Positions 1-17,495 of a DNA stretch of 64,000 nucleotides are shown here, piece after piece (the stretch's first letter is position 1; each line of letters opens with the position of its first letter). A program made the position numbers and the translations under genes. The notes under the pieces were generated by a model that saw only the letters and a list, made by a program, of their open reading frames with translations, was not told the DNA's origin and did no database searches. Origin of the DNA: Cloeon dipterum (taxonomy: Eukaryota > Arthropoda > Insecta > Ephemeroptera > Baetidae); the NCBI RefSeq assembly GCF_949628265.1, contig NC_088790.1, positions 5,832,545-5,896,544 of the forward strand, written 5' to 3'.

Positions 1-1035
1 ATTAAGGCAAAATCCAAGCAGAATGGGTTTTTGAAAAATTGTAATTTTGTTAAGTGGAAAATTTCCACGTCTATAAATATTAAAAAATTGCGAATATAAA
101 AAAACTAAGGTGGGCACAACTCCAATTTTTTAACATGATTTGACTTCTTAGTTGGGCTATATATCTTGATTGATATTTTGAGCCATAAAATACTATTTTT
201 TGTAGTTATAAACACATTTTTCAATTCGAATGTCGTGGGGTCTCCTGATGTGACTTGGGTGACAAAATATATGACCAATTGAAAGTACTGAACGAAACAT
301 AGTTGAATGGGTTTTTTTTGTCCGAGTCTCTATATAGGCGAAGTCATATATTATGCTGTCGAAAAAACACGACTTTTCCAAAATATCAACTTTCAATTCC
401 AAGCGGATGGGGGTTTGAGCCTACTATGGTTCATTTTAAAGCCTCCAGAAATAGGGCTAGTTGCTACCAAAATTTTAGGCAAATTAGCCGACCCCTGCCA
501 ATAGTAGGGAGACAGTGCTCGCCGCTTGAAATACATGCAAACCTTGGAGCTGATTTTCTCGTAAATTTAAGCAGTACTTGTTGATGGATCCAATTTTCGG
601 AATGATTTTATTTCCCGTAATTTTTAGGCACACCGATCCTCTTTAAAACACGTAGATAGCTGTTATGCAACCAGCAGGGGCGGAGCGACGAGCGGATTGC
701 CTACCTCAGCCAACTGCAGGCGCAACAGAAGGCGCGCCCCAGCCTTCAAGCAATTTCATTGCCAAGTAAAAAGCGATTGAAGATCGACGGATCTGTGCAG
801 CGTATTGAGCATTGCAAATAAAAGCACTATAACGTTGCGAATCTTTGCACGCGATTGCTGACGGGTGTTGAGCCAGAGCGTGAAAGTTGCGAGAGTGAGG
901 GTGTTCGAGTGTGTGGCCGCGGCGCCGGCATTGGTAGAGGAGGCGCCCGGGGCGGAGCACGGAGGCGGGGTCGGGGGCGAGCGACAGGAACTTTCTTCGC
1001 CCTGGGCTCTGCAGTCAGAGGCCGTGTTGACAGGC
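1..1035. other. upstream region of the T-box gene
   Basis: No gene is recognised in the first 850 bases, which are AT-rich. From about 880 to 1090 the sequence becomes strongly GC- and CpG-rich, like a CpG-rich promoter or 5' UTR. The frame open from 865 has only a GTG at its head, so the first true ATG in that frame is at 1036. Confidence 0.5.
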
Positions 1036-6582
<5,547 letters not shown>

Positions 6583-9221
6583 GAAAGGACGGTCCATCGA
6601 GTGTCTGTGTTTTCAGGAAAAAAACCAAAGAGCTTTTCACCGTGCCTCCGTGAATATCAAAATATGTGTAAAAATAAATTAACTGCCAATAAATGTTTAT
6701 TTAATATTATTATACATTATATTATTTTAAATGTTCTTTGTAAAAACGGAAGTATTTAATTAAATGTCGATATTTACACATTCAGTAAATTTGATTTTTA
6801 TTCGTGAACTCCCACTGGTTGTTTCTCGAGGCTCTCTTGTGACGCTGAGAGAGCGGCAGAGACCCGAGACTCTTTCGCATTAAAGGCCGACGTGTCTCTC
6901 ACCACCTGAGGCTAAATTTACGCCGGGCACAGGACTCTTTTACTCGCAACCCTTCCTCTATCTCTCGTTTGAAATGTGCATGCTAGTACACTCTCAGACT
7001 TTATGGCCTTTCAACATTATTTATATAAAGCCTTGATTTTTTATCGACGTTTTTTTACAAATAAATCTCAAATCTTGAGCAATACGAAATTTTTATAGCA
7101 AGGTGTATTTGGGCTCTTCAAAATTTCAATTTTAAAACGCAATGGGAAAAGGGAGCACATTCCGCGTGGGATAATCGCTTTCAAAGCAACGAGCGTGAGA
7201 CGCGGCGAGTGTATCATTTTCGCCTTAAAAGATACACACACGCGTGGTCGGGAGTTTATCCAGCAGCTAGCAGAACAGGGTAATGTTGTTTCAGAAGGGA
7301 AAAAGTGGCATCTGGTTTTTAGGCGCAGAAGGACGTAAAATCGTCTTTCGTCGCGTGAGTATTGTTGTTGTTATTGAGTTCACGATTGGTTTAAAGAAGA
7401 AGAGTCGCCTCTCTACTCCAGTTTATAAAAGTAGAGTAAACATTTACTCTTTCTCTCCGCTTTGAACATGCCCACAGTTTGTTTTTGCTGGGAACCAGCG
7501 GCTTGGAATTACAAAATCTCTTCCAGGCCGCGATTCTGCCAAACACTCAATTTTTATGCCCGCGCGCTTCTCTTTCTTCCTGCGCCGCGGCCGACTCTGC
7601 TGTCAGCGTTTTCAATGTGCCGCATAGATAGACTCGGGACGAGAATCATGAAGATTTCAAACTTTTTGCCTTGAACACAAATAAGTTATTTGCTCTGTTT
7701 TTGGTCGGTTGAATGTTAACAAGCAGCGCTGGAGTTATGAAAAGAAGCCTTCTCTTTCTCATACACACACCCGCCCGTGTCTGTTGCTCGCGCTGCTGCG
7801 TCGAGGAGCAGAAGTATATAAATTTGTGTTGTGACGCCCAGGGGATAATTGATGTTGTGTTTTTGTAAGCGAGACAGCTCTAGTGCTAGCACATGTGGCA
7901 CTTTGTAATGAATGGCCCCACACACCAAAATGCCCCATGCATAAATAAATAGATAGATATATGTGTATCACTGCACTCGGCGTAAGTTAAAACTACCGAT
8001 CTCTCAAATTGTAAGCAAAAAATTGTTAGGAATTCTTCAATAAATACAGAAACAGTAATTTTAATTTTAGAAATCTAATGAATGGTTGTGTCTTGTGTCT
8101 TGATAGAAATTAATTTTTTCATTTAGTTCAGAGAAAGACTGACGTACGAATCAAAATTTTAAATTGAGCTTCAATATTCAATTAAATTTTTTCCACTGTA
8201 CGAATCAAGAATCTCTTCAAGTATTTTTAATTAACATAACAGATTTTTTTCTTAATCTGAAAATTCGATTTAAATATCGTTCATCTATTCATGATATTTT
8301 CAAGGCAAAAAAGATATTTCGCTTGATTTGATACAGCGTGCTTCAAAGCTCAATGTGGGCAGCACCTTTTTGTGAAGAAACTGAGAGCTCATCATGCTAT
8401 TTAACTCTGCAGTGGAGCGCGTGACGCGTCACACGACGACCGACTGAAGAATGCAAAGAGGAAGCATAATTGAGTCGGAAGGCTGCAGCTGAAAAAAGGG
8501 AGCGGAGCTAATTTATTTTCTCACTCCTCAACGCTAATTACACAAATTATATTTACAAAACATGCGCATGTTGGCGCATTCAATCCAGCATTGTTTCACT
8601 TGCCAGGTGAATACAATCTTGAATTGAATGAAAATCAAGTGTGATAATTAGAGGGTAGACACCCTTTGACAGCTTCAGTTTTCTCATGAAGATTAAAATG
8701 GTGTGCAATTTTTGGAACTGTGATGGTTAGAAGCTACGATTTTGTGAAAAAACACGTTTTCTTGTAAAGACAGGTATTATAAAAAATAGTGTGACAGCTA
8801 AATCTCAGGTTTTCTCAGGTTTCCAACAGTCGCATTTACATAAAATGCATGTCGCTCAAATCTTCTTCACGTCCCATGATTTACTTAAGTAGTTTCAGGG
8901 TGATATATACATTTACTTCCGTTGCGCAGCGAGGTGCAAAAAAAATTGTTGCGTTTAGTAGGGTTCATAAAGGGGGTTGAAAAGCACCCTTAGACTACTT
9001 TGGCTATCCAGGGAAGATGAGAATAGTCTATTGGTGGTAGTTTTTAAAAAATCTGATCAATAGAAGCTGACTTTTAGGCGTGTAAATCTTTTTTAAAACC
9101 CGAAAAAGCACCCATTTTTAGTTTTTATTTTTTAATAAAGGATCGAGGCAAAATTGAATTCCAGATTTTGACAAACTTATCTTATGCATGTTAGCATTTT
9201 GCACTCTACAAGTTTTTTTTT

Positions 9222-9372
9222 TTTTTTTGCTCTTTTTATCCCTGTCCGAGGACTGGGAAGGACGCGCACTGCACTGGCACGAATGCTGAACCCGGGTCCC
9301 AATAACACCGCGAACGGATAACATGGGCGCACCAGGCCGTACAGGGACCCTGCCCACTCAAGGGCCAGTTAG
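9222..9372 (-). repeat. dispersed retroelement-like repeat, copy B
   Basis: Reverse-complement match to the 3' part of copies A and D. The T-run at 9211-9228 corresponds to the 3' poly-A tail. It shares GCGAACGGATAACATGGGCG with the others. Confidence 0.75.
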
Positions 9373-10290
9373 CAAAATCCAAATTAAAAAATCCAGATTT
9401 TTTAATAAATTTATTCATAAAACGCAATTTTTATTTACAAAATTAAATGTTTGATAATGTTTTTGAACTACGCAAAACACAGAAGATTTGATATCTGAAT
9501 ATAAACGTAATTTAAAGATCATTTAAGCCCCGGTTCGGATTCTTTTTAAACACATCCCCGATAAAGGCAAATGACACTCCAAAATGATGTAAAATAATTA
9601 CATGCAAAGAGAAAAGAAATCATTTTATTTGGAAATCAATTTTATAATGTGCGATACTTTGAGAATTATTTTTTGTGACATAAATTGGTAATTTTCTTGA
9701 AACAAAAATTTCTAAATGAAAATTCAATTGAAAGGTGGATAAAAATTGTTCATGAAGTGAGTGCTGCCTTCGAGCTTGCAGCGTGATTTGAATTGATTGC
9801 ATTGTTGAGGAGCGTCCTCGTAAAAAAAGAATCTCACAGATAGAATTACCGCCTTCAGCGGCAATCAAGTATGTGCTTTGAGCCTGACCGCGCTGTACCA
9901 CTTAAAGAAAGTACGATTTCAAGTGCCGCACCTAATCCTCCGCATGTCCGAGACGGACGGACCACCCTTAAAGGTCCACTCGTGAAAAAGCATGAATGAG
10001 TCAGAAGCATAGTCGGCAGCAAAAAGAGCTGAAAAGTCGACTTTCGAGTTGGCAGAAGTTACGTTGAGGGGCGTCGTCGGAAATAGCGGCCGCGGCGCCG
10101 ATATTTGTGTCAGCGGGGCCATCAATGTGTCGTCGGCGCAAACCAACTGCAAGCCGATTCGAGCCCTTTTTACTCTCTCCAAAATTTCACCACCTCGCCC
10201 CAACACTTCCTAGCCAAACAAAATTCACTCCCATTTCATGGTCCGATAATAAATGCCGACATACTCTCTCTTATTCGGACCGAGAGTAGT

Positions 10291-10310
10291 GCTGCTGCTG
10301 CTGCTGCTTG
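10291..10310. repeat. (CTG)n microsatellite
   Basis: About six CTG units in non-coding DNA. It translates as poly-Ala in one frame but lies in no supported gene. Confidence 0.7.
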
Positions 10311-11785
10311 GAGAAGCAAAGTTTGTCCTTCCTTCTATAACTGTGCGCTCACAAACTTGTGAGGTCTTTTTTTAAATTTTAGTTTTATTGCTCGAAAACC
10401 AGAATCGAAAACACACATGCCGTAAAGGGTGATGTTCTTTCAACTCTGTTCTCGGGGGAAATGGTTCCAGGTGCAAATGCAATTTGTTGCAGCGGCAGCG
10501 TGCGTGTGTTTTTTGTCACACGGAGTGTCGTTTTGACGCTTGGGTGGCATTCGCCGAGCTGCGAGAGCAAAAGTTTGGGGGTGTCACCGCATATATCTCT
10601 CTCCAGATCCTGCACCCCCTGGAGACGTGCGCGCTTAATATTTATTTGTTTTAACTTCCTTCTCGGCGTTTTTGTTTGCTCAGTCGCGTCGCAACCAATT
10701 AGATTTACGAGTTCATGTTGCAAAAGAACGAATTTCAAGAAAACCAATTGCACACTGAGATTTTCATCAGAATTTACTTTAAAATTATTTATTCTCATCA
10801 ATTTTTTAATACAAATCTTCCGAGCGTTCGTTTTTCAAATCGTTGTTATTTGATAATTAAATTGAATCATTTGCTTTCTCATAGTTTAAAAAAGAATTAA
10901 ATATTGTTTAATTGGAGAAAAATTCAAAAGTTGGCAGAGGAAATTTTCCATTTGCTTGTTCGGTTTGAGAGAGTAATTTAAAAATTGTGCAAGGAGATTA
11001 GAGATTATTAACAGAATTAATTGAATCACTGGTTAAATTTGAACTGCAATATCAGTATAACAATCCCTGTTAGTCTCTTCAGTTAAACTTGGCCATTGAA
11101 ATACTCTCCAGTGTCCTCCACACGGACTTACTGAAGAATTGACTATACAAGCAAATTGACAATTTGTTTTAACATCGCTTTCATTCATTTTTCGTTCCAA
11201 ATATTCCTCTTAAAATTGGAATATTAACTTCAATTTGATTTTGTATCATCGATATAATTTAAAATAGCAAAAACTAAATTTAATTCATGAAAGACCGACA
11301 CAGTAAAATAATATGTATGTTCTAATATATTCAAGGAACTTGAGATCATGCAAATTGCAAGGTGTTTTGTTGTTTGAATTGAATTTGGACAGTGAATAGC
11401 GGAAAGTAAGAGTGCTGAAAGTGACAAATAATGGGATAAATCCATCTATCTAATTGATTTCACGACGAGAGTTAAAGAGCCAAGGAGATAATGTTTGGCT
11501 TTCCGCGCAGTGCCACGATGGGTTTTGCTTTGGGTCAGTGTTGTTTACATGAAAAACGCAAGATGCGGTCACAGCAAATATTCGGCTATAAAAATTGTAT
11601 AATGTTATTTAATTATTCTCCATTCAGGTACACTTAGATGGCTAAAAATTAAAACACAATGTTTGCAATGATTCAAATTAACATGAAAAAATAAAAAATA
11701 TTTCAGAGTTACACATATTAAAATTATACAATATTATTAAGAGTCAAATATAAAACAAATTTACAGCACAATGAATGGAGAAGTC

Positions 11786-11950
11786 TTGGGCTCACTTCGG
11801 CGTTGTCCTCCAGGGAAGGGTCTTATTATAGTAATTACTTTGTTTTCCTGAAGTTTCGCCCTTTCTCACATAGTCTCTATTTGACTTGTGAAAAAACTAG
11901 TGTATTATTATGACAAAGTGTGCGAATAAACATAAAATAAAAATATTAAT
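11786..11950 (+). repeat. retroelement 3'-tail repeat, copy 1
   Basis: About 160 bases running from GGGCTCACTTCGGC through TTCGCCCTTTCTCACAT to TGACAAAGTGTGCGAATAAA. Matched by 12341-12492 and more weakly by 32995-33135. The ATAAA-rich 3' end is typical of non-LTR retrotransposon tails. Confidence 0.7.
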
Positions 11951-12340
11951 GGAAAAAAGCTCTTCGTTAGCGGACAACCCGCGGAAGTACAGTACAGCAA
12001 CATCCTCGCAATGGTGTGCTGCCCGAGTTGAGCCATTGTAGCTGGTGAAAATGACCAGGCACCGCCGAGCAAAAAATTCGGCGAAGCCAGTCCCGCCAGC
12101 CGCCGCCTTACTTCTCGCAGCTGACAATGAGACCTCTAATAAAAAGTAATAGTCACCCGTAAAGAGAGGTGAGAGAGTTAATTAATTTTCTAATATATAA
12201 ATAGGACACCAAGGAAATTAAATATATGATATTTTGAAAATAGCCAAAATATATTATATTAATCCTATTAATCAAAATGTTTACAATACATACATTATAA
12301 TGGATTTATATTAAATTAAAGAAAATACAAAAATTCATTC

Positions 12341-12492
12341 TGGGCTCACTTCGGCTTTGTCCGCAAGGGCAGGGTCTTAGTAACGTGTTTTCCTGAAGTG
12401 TCGCCCTTTCTCACATGATTTCTATCTGTATTTGACTTGTGATAACATTAATGTATTATGACAAAGTGTGAGAATAAATAATAATAATAACA
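12341..12492 (+). repeat. retroelement 3'-tail repeat, copy 2
   Basis: Same family as 11786-11950, ending in GACAAAGTGTGAGAATAAAT followed by an (AAT)n tract. It lies about 310 bases upstream of the Ess2 start codon. Confidence 0.7.
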
Positions 12493-12802
12493 AGGATGTT
12501 AACGAGTTGTTTATCTTTTTGAACAAAATCATCGCAAGGCCGTGCATTTAGTTTGCTGGTTTCCCATTCTCATACTCCAAATTACTCTTTCTGAAAGTCA
12601 GAAAGCTTCAATAATTCATTTTTCCTTACGCGCGCATGCAGAGAAATTTTAGTCTAGACTTTTAACGAGCCAATCAGCGATCAGAAAATAATAGCCACGT
12701 GACCTCACAATATGGCCGCAGTTTATTTTGATGTCCATCGAGACAGTGCTAGAGTGAAAGCAGTGCGATTTATCCGAAGTTATCTGGTAACACGAAGGTA
12801 AA

Positions 12803-14574
12803 ATGCAGAGTCCGGCCCCCGGGGGTGTGGGGGCAGGTGCCCTGGAGGCAATGCATGCCTCGCACGAGGAAGATAAATCCGTATTCAAGAAACCTCTGGT
12901 CCCAAAGGGCCGAGTGAAGAAAAGAACGCTGAACCAAGTTGTCTTGGACGAAGATTCTTACACTCAGGAGCTGGCTAATATCATTGAAAGAGACTATTTT
13001 CCCGATCTGGCAGAGATTCGAGAGAAAACGCAGCCGCAGATTCCTCAAAAGTGTAAGTTGGTCTACTTATTCACATGGAAAGAAATATTGTAAAGTCATA
13101 TTAATTTATTGCCATTATCTACTTACAGTAGTCGCTGACGAGAGCCCCGCCACTTTTGAGACTCCTGAGAGAACCAATGAGCAGCCTAAGGACAAGTTTT
13201 GGGACAAAGTGGACCAGAAAGGTGTCACGAAGCTCAGTCTTGACCAATTCCTCAACAAGCACACTTCAGAAGACAATGAGAGCTTCCACGACATATTATC
13301 CAAAGCCGAGGAACGGCGGAAACAAAAGGTTTGTCTTGTCCTCCACGTCAATACTACTTGGAATTAATTAAAATTAAATTGTTTTCACAGTATTCGTGGC
13401 TCTACGGTGCAGAGGATTTGCATGCGATCGAAAGGAAAAAACAGTTGGCTCTTCCATCCATAGAAGAACAAGCCAAGGGCTTGGAGAAACCATTGAATGT
13501 GGACGGATGGGACTACAAAAGCCAAAATTACATTATGTACATTCCTGATGGTATGTTAAGCTAAAAGTATTGCAGTTTCTTGCTTAAATTTAAAGTACAT
13601 TCCACTCAAAATCACAAAATAATCAAAATAAATTCCAGGTGCTCCGCTGAGTGAACAAGAGGTTATTGAAATGGCTGCTAATAGACACGAAGTGGTGCCT
13701 GAAAATACGAGACTCAAATCCAACCCGTTCAATGACGCCGCCAACAGAGCGAAAATCGTGGCAGCCGCCCATCTCCAGTCCAAAATCAACGAGGGCCGGA
13801 TTGGCGTGGATGGGCAAGTCGTGGCCTCAGCCAGTCCGCAGATCAAAGGTTTCTCCTTGGTTCGGACGCCGTCGCCTGCTCCTGGCCGAGGCGGAGAGAC
13901 CCCTGTCATGACCTGGGGAGAAATCGAAGGAACGCCTTGTCGCCTGGACACGCCGTCATTTCGCATGGCTGAGACTCCGCGTCGAGAGCAAATTGCCATG
14001 GAACTGGCAGACAAGGCTGGACAGCGACACCGTGATTTAAAATTGAAAGCCATTCAGGCAGCTCGGCGCAACATTGCGTTAACGTAAGCTTACTTGTGCA
14101 GTTCTTTCTTCACAAAAAACTGGGTTGTTGTGGATTTCCTGCATGTTTTAAAATTCAGAAAAAAATATGAAAATTCAGAAAATCTTTAAACTAGTGGGGT
14201 TTTGGCTAACTTTTGCGCTATAAACCAGTTAAGTGCATTTTAGAACATTGAAAAATTGTTGAACGCTGCTTCTAATGATATTTTAACAAATTATTTTAAT
14301 CCACAGGCCAGGTAGCAAGACCCCTTTGCTGTCTCCTGCAGCGCAGAAGCTAGCTTCGGCTCGAAAAGTCGGTGACCGAGCCTTGAGAGCGTCCTACACG
14401 CCACACAGAACTCCAGGCACACCTGTTCCAACAACTCCAACTCCAAAAACGCCACTTGGTTTGACTCTCAAAAGAACTTTGCCAAAAGCACCTGTGACAC
14501 CATTACAAGGGAAATTATCAGATGACCTCCTCAACTTGCCCAAGCGAACTCGTGCAGAGTCGTTTTTCAAATAA
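12803..14574 (+). CDS. Ess2: Splicing factor ESS-2 homologue (DGCR14 family)
   Basis: Nuclear protein of the ES2/DGCR14 family, associated with the spliceosome. Exons 12803-13052, 13129-13328, 13391-13550, 13639-14083 and 14307-14574 join in phase to give 440 residues, against 476 in human. Family hallmarks are seen in order: VLDEDSYTQELANIIERDYF near the N-terminus, PATFETPE, TSEDNESFHDI, WLYGAEDLHAIE, NYIMYIPDG, LVRTPSPAPG, MTWGEIEGTP and DRALRASYTP, with a Phe-rich end (SFFK). The start at 12803 is the first ATG of the open frame and follows a short 5' leader. AATAAA at 14594 supplies a poly-A signal 20 bases past the stop. Mlx follows 525 bases downstream on the same strand. Confidence 0.95.
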
Positions 14575-15098
14575 TGAGACTGTAAAAATTGTTAATAAAA
14601 TTTATGATGTGATGCTAAATTACCATGTGTATAGCTTTTTTGTAATTATGCGCATCTTGATGGCTGTACCATGTAATTCTTACGATTAGTTTAATACTAC
14701 TGTATTAATGAGAGTTGATAGTAACTGAACAAAAAAAAAATCAAAGACACGATGTTGTGCATCAGAATAAGAATAAAAACTTTTTAAACGTGCTCGCACT
14801 CTTTTAATCTATAAATTTATTATTCGTTTTTACGTTTGAAAATAGTTAATTTCCCTTCCAAGGTTACTCAGCAAAAGAATTTTCAGGTTTTAGCTTTTAT
14901 CACTTTCCCTCCATTCGTAATTATCCACTCTCATGTCAGCTAACTCGACTTTTGAAACGAAGTGACGTTATTAAGGGGGCGTGTCGCTCAGAACTCGCTC
15001 ACTACACCTCCTACTCCTCGTTATCATTTTATTTTGATGGGAGAAATCTAAACAAACCTGTTTTTGTTGAAACTTTTAGCCAAAGGTTCTTCTGAAAA
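14575..15098. other. Ess2-Mlx intergenic spacer
   Basis: Holds the Ess2 3' UTR and the Mlx promoter and 5' UTR. Apart from the poly-A signal nothing specific is seen. Confidence 0.5.
14594..14599 (+). terminator. poly-A signal of Ess2
   Basis: AATAAA, 20 bases after the Ess2 stop codon. Confidence 0.75.
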
Positions 15099-16430
15099 AT
15101 GTCGGAAGACAACGGCGACGATCAATGGGGTGAAGAGTTGAAAAGGGAGCCGAACAGTCCTCCTTCCGTTTTCTCCAGGTGAGATTTTCCGCTGATTTCA
15201 GTGTGTGGAGGATGTTGGTTTTTTATCGATGTTGTATGATCCTCGTCCCCTTGCCACAGATGCAGCTCCACTGGTTCAATTCACACGCTGTCTAGCTCTG
15301 CGCACAACACTGATGATGAAGATGACAGTGGCACCGACACACGCTCATACAAAGAACGGCGACGTGAGGCGCACACACAGGTAATTTCAGTGTAGATTTT
15401 TGTGAAATGTTCATTTGCAGCTAGTTGAAATTAATAATGATAAGGTCCGTCAGCACCGCATTGACTCTTGTCCAAAATTCCATAACCATATATCTTAATT
15501 GCTATTATGTAATTATGCATTTGGAAGGGAACAATTTCAAGATATATCCTTGTTTTGCAAGTTTTGCCTATTTTAGTTCAAAGGATTAATAGTCTTATAT
15601 ATTTAGATCAAATATAAGGATTTTTTTCTTTGCTTCATTACTTTTAAATTTAATTTTTAATTATGTAGTATTTTGTATCAGATTTTCTAAAATTCGAAAT
15701 TATATAAAAAAACTTCAAAGATTTTAATAATGTGTGCAGGCAGAGCAGAAAAGACGTGATGCGATCAAAAAAGGATATGATGCGCTCCAAGCTCTTGTGC
15801 CGACTTGTCAGCAAGCAGATGCAGCATCTGGCTACAAATTAAGTAAAGCTACAGTTCTCCACAAATCCATCGATTACATGCAGGTAAAAACAAGTTTCAA
15901 ATTTAAAGTTTTGTCTAGCAAAAATAAATCCATTTTTCAATAAAAAAACTAATTTGAATATTTCGGGTACAGTACTTGGCACAGCAGCGCAGAAAGCAAG
16001 AAGAGGAGCGGAATGCCCTGAGGAAAGAAGTGATGGCTCTAAGAATCATGCAGGCAAACTATGAAAACATGGTTCGCGCCCACCAAGCACAGCCTGGGCC
16101 AACAGAGACTAGAGTGTCTGATGACACCAAGTTCCGATTAGTATGTTCGACTTTCGTTGCTAGCACGGTTATGCTAACGTCACTTTTACAGTTCCGAGCC
16201 ATCCTTGACAACTTATTCGCCAGCTTCAATTCATCTGTGTCGACCACCAATTTTTCAGAGCTATCTGGCTGTGTTTTTGCTTGGCTAGAAGAGCACTGCA
16301 AACCCCAAGTAATTTTGCATTTTTTTTTCTTATCAAAACCTATGTTAATAAACATGCATTGATTCCTCAGAGACTTCGATTTTTGGTCCAAAGTGTGCTC
16401 GACACATTTTCTGTGAGGAATCCTTCCTAG
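15099..16430 (+). CDS. Mlx: Max-like protein X (bHLH-Zip, Mlx/bigmax)
   Basis: bHLH-leucine-zipper transcription factor that partners MondoA/ChREBP-type proteins in glucose-responsive transcription. Exons 15099-15178, 15260-15380, 15740-15883, 15973-16140, 16192-16308 and 16371-16430 give 229 residues, close to the human Mlx isoforms. The acidic N-terminus leads to the basic helix (REAHTQAEQKRRDAIKKGYD, residues about 62-81), then the loop and helix 2 with KATVLHKSIDYM. The zipper and the conserved Mlx C-terminal dimerisation/localisation domain follow (YENMVRAHQ, ILDNLFASFN, FAWLEEHCKPQ). The intron 16141-16191 is only 51 bases, a multiple of three, and free of stops. Comparison with the family (VKFNVFQGI in human) shows it is removed. 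Poly-A signal at 16642. Confidence 0.95.
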
Positions 16431-16641
16431 TCTTGCAGTACAACCACTGGCCGCTGGTGAACATTCTTCAAAAGATTATATTTTGACCTGGTATATTCTA
16501 AATTCCATTTATCTTTTTGTTAAGTTTAATGGCGTCATAAAAATTATCATTGTTAAACGTCATAGCTATACAGTTTTATAATTTTTATTGCCTGGATGGT
16601 AACTGTCCAGAGTTTTTTGATCAGTACAAATGAGGCTTATT

Positions 16642-16647
16642 AATAAA
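16642..16647 (+). terminator. poly-A signal of Mlx
   Basis: AATAAA about 210 bases past the Mlx stop. Confidence 0.6.
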
Positions 16648-16734
16648 AAATGACATTTCAATTGGAACAGTGTATGTATTTTTCAATTTGAAACACAAAT
16701 ACACTTAGTTAACTGGAATTTACGTTTGTATTTT

Positions 16735-16740
16735 TTTATT
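16735..16740 (-). terminator. poly-A signal of OPA3
   Basis: TTTATT on the + strand (AATAAA on -), about 90 bases past the OPA3 stop. Mlx and OPA3 are convergent, so the roughly 400-base gap 16431-16830 holds both 3' UTRs. Confidence 0.65.
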
Positions 16741-16830
16741 GAGCTACAACAATTAAGAAACTGCGGTTTGAGGTACTGTACATAGAGATAATTATCGATG
16801 TTTCAAACACCATGGTAATGGACTGTCAAA

Positions 16831-17495
16831 TCACCGATTTGGTCCAAGCTTCAATTGAATCTGCGAAACTGCAGTCACTAAGCGACCAGATGGGTTTGGC
16901 TGGGGCTGCTCTTGCTCTTGTTGTTCGTGGTGAGATTGGAAGGGCATCAAAGCCCGCCTAATTGGGCCACACTGGGCCGCCGCAAGTGCTCGGTGCAACT
17001 CGGAAATTTGTGCTTTCTGTTGTTCAGTGAGAAAGTAGAGGTCAGTAATCTCAGCGTGCATTTGAGAGAGATGGTCTTGCAGTCGTTGCTGTTTCTCTTG
17101 GTCTTTGCGGCTGCTGCGTGCGTACTCGAAAATGAGGATGCCAGCTGCAGTGACAAAAATGATAGATTCACCCAAAAGGTTGGCACCCAACTCGATTGCC
17201 ATGGTCTCGTTCAATCTTGGCACAGATGCCCCTGATGACCCGAGGTTCATGCTCCACATTTTAGCTTTTACCTGAAAATTGTTTAAATTATTTCAGACTT
17301 CTCCAAGAGAAATTTTGGGTTAAATTTGAATCGTACCTCGCACCAGTTGTAGATCTGTGCAGGGGGCATGCAAATGTACGTTCGGAAAAAATAAGAGTTC
17401 TTCGCTCGTGCTTTCACAAAATTTGCAAGGGGTTTGCTTAGTTGCTTCAGCAGCAAGGCACCAAGCTTGAACGCTGGAAACGCACCGATTGCCAT
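16831..17495 (-). CDS. OPA3: OPA3-like mitochondrial protein
   Basis: OPA3 family, a small mitochondrial (inner/outer membrane) protein linked in humans to optic atrophy. Its exact biochemical role is unclear. Two exons, 17337-17495 and 16831-17271, give 199 residues (human 179). The N-terminus MAIGAFPAFKLGALLLKQ followed by SKPLAN and TYICMPPAQIYNW is the family signature. ELGANLLGESIIFVTAAGIL forms the single hydrophobic segment (about residues 75-100), and a coiled-coil-prone EQQKAQISELHRALAAA region follows. The C-terminal tail is Gln-rich and not conserved. The gene is divergent from PIG-L, with 557 bases between start codons and a hairpin MITE in the spacer. Confidence 0.93.

Larger units (their letters stand above)
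6583..12802. other. gene-poor stretch between the T-box gene and Ess2
   Basis: No convincing exon is seen on either strand. It holds dispersed repeat copy B (9222-9372), a short CTG microsatellite near 10291-10310, and two copies of a retroelement 3' tail (11786-11950 and 12341-12492). The rest is AT-rich and probably non-coding, and could include T-box regulatory DNA. Confidence 0.6.

Noticed and set aside
10385-10853. Opposed frames of 130-138 codons on both strands
   Set aside because: No conserved motif, no splice context and no low-complexity explanation. Judged chance open frames in intergenic DNA.
13556-14053. 165-codon minus-strand frame
   Set aside because: Shadow of the large Ess2 exon, which has clear family motifs on the plus strand.
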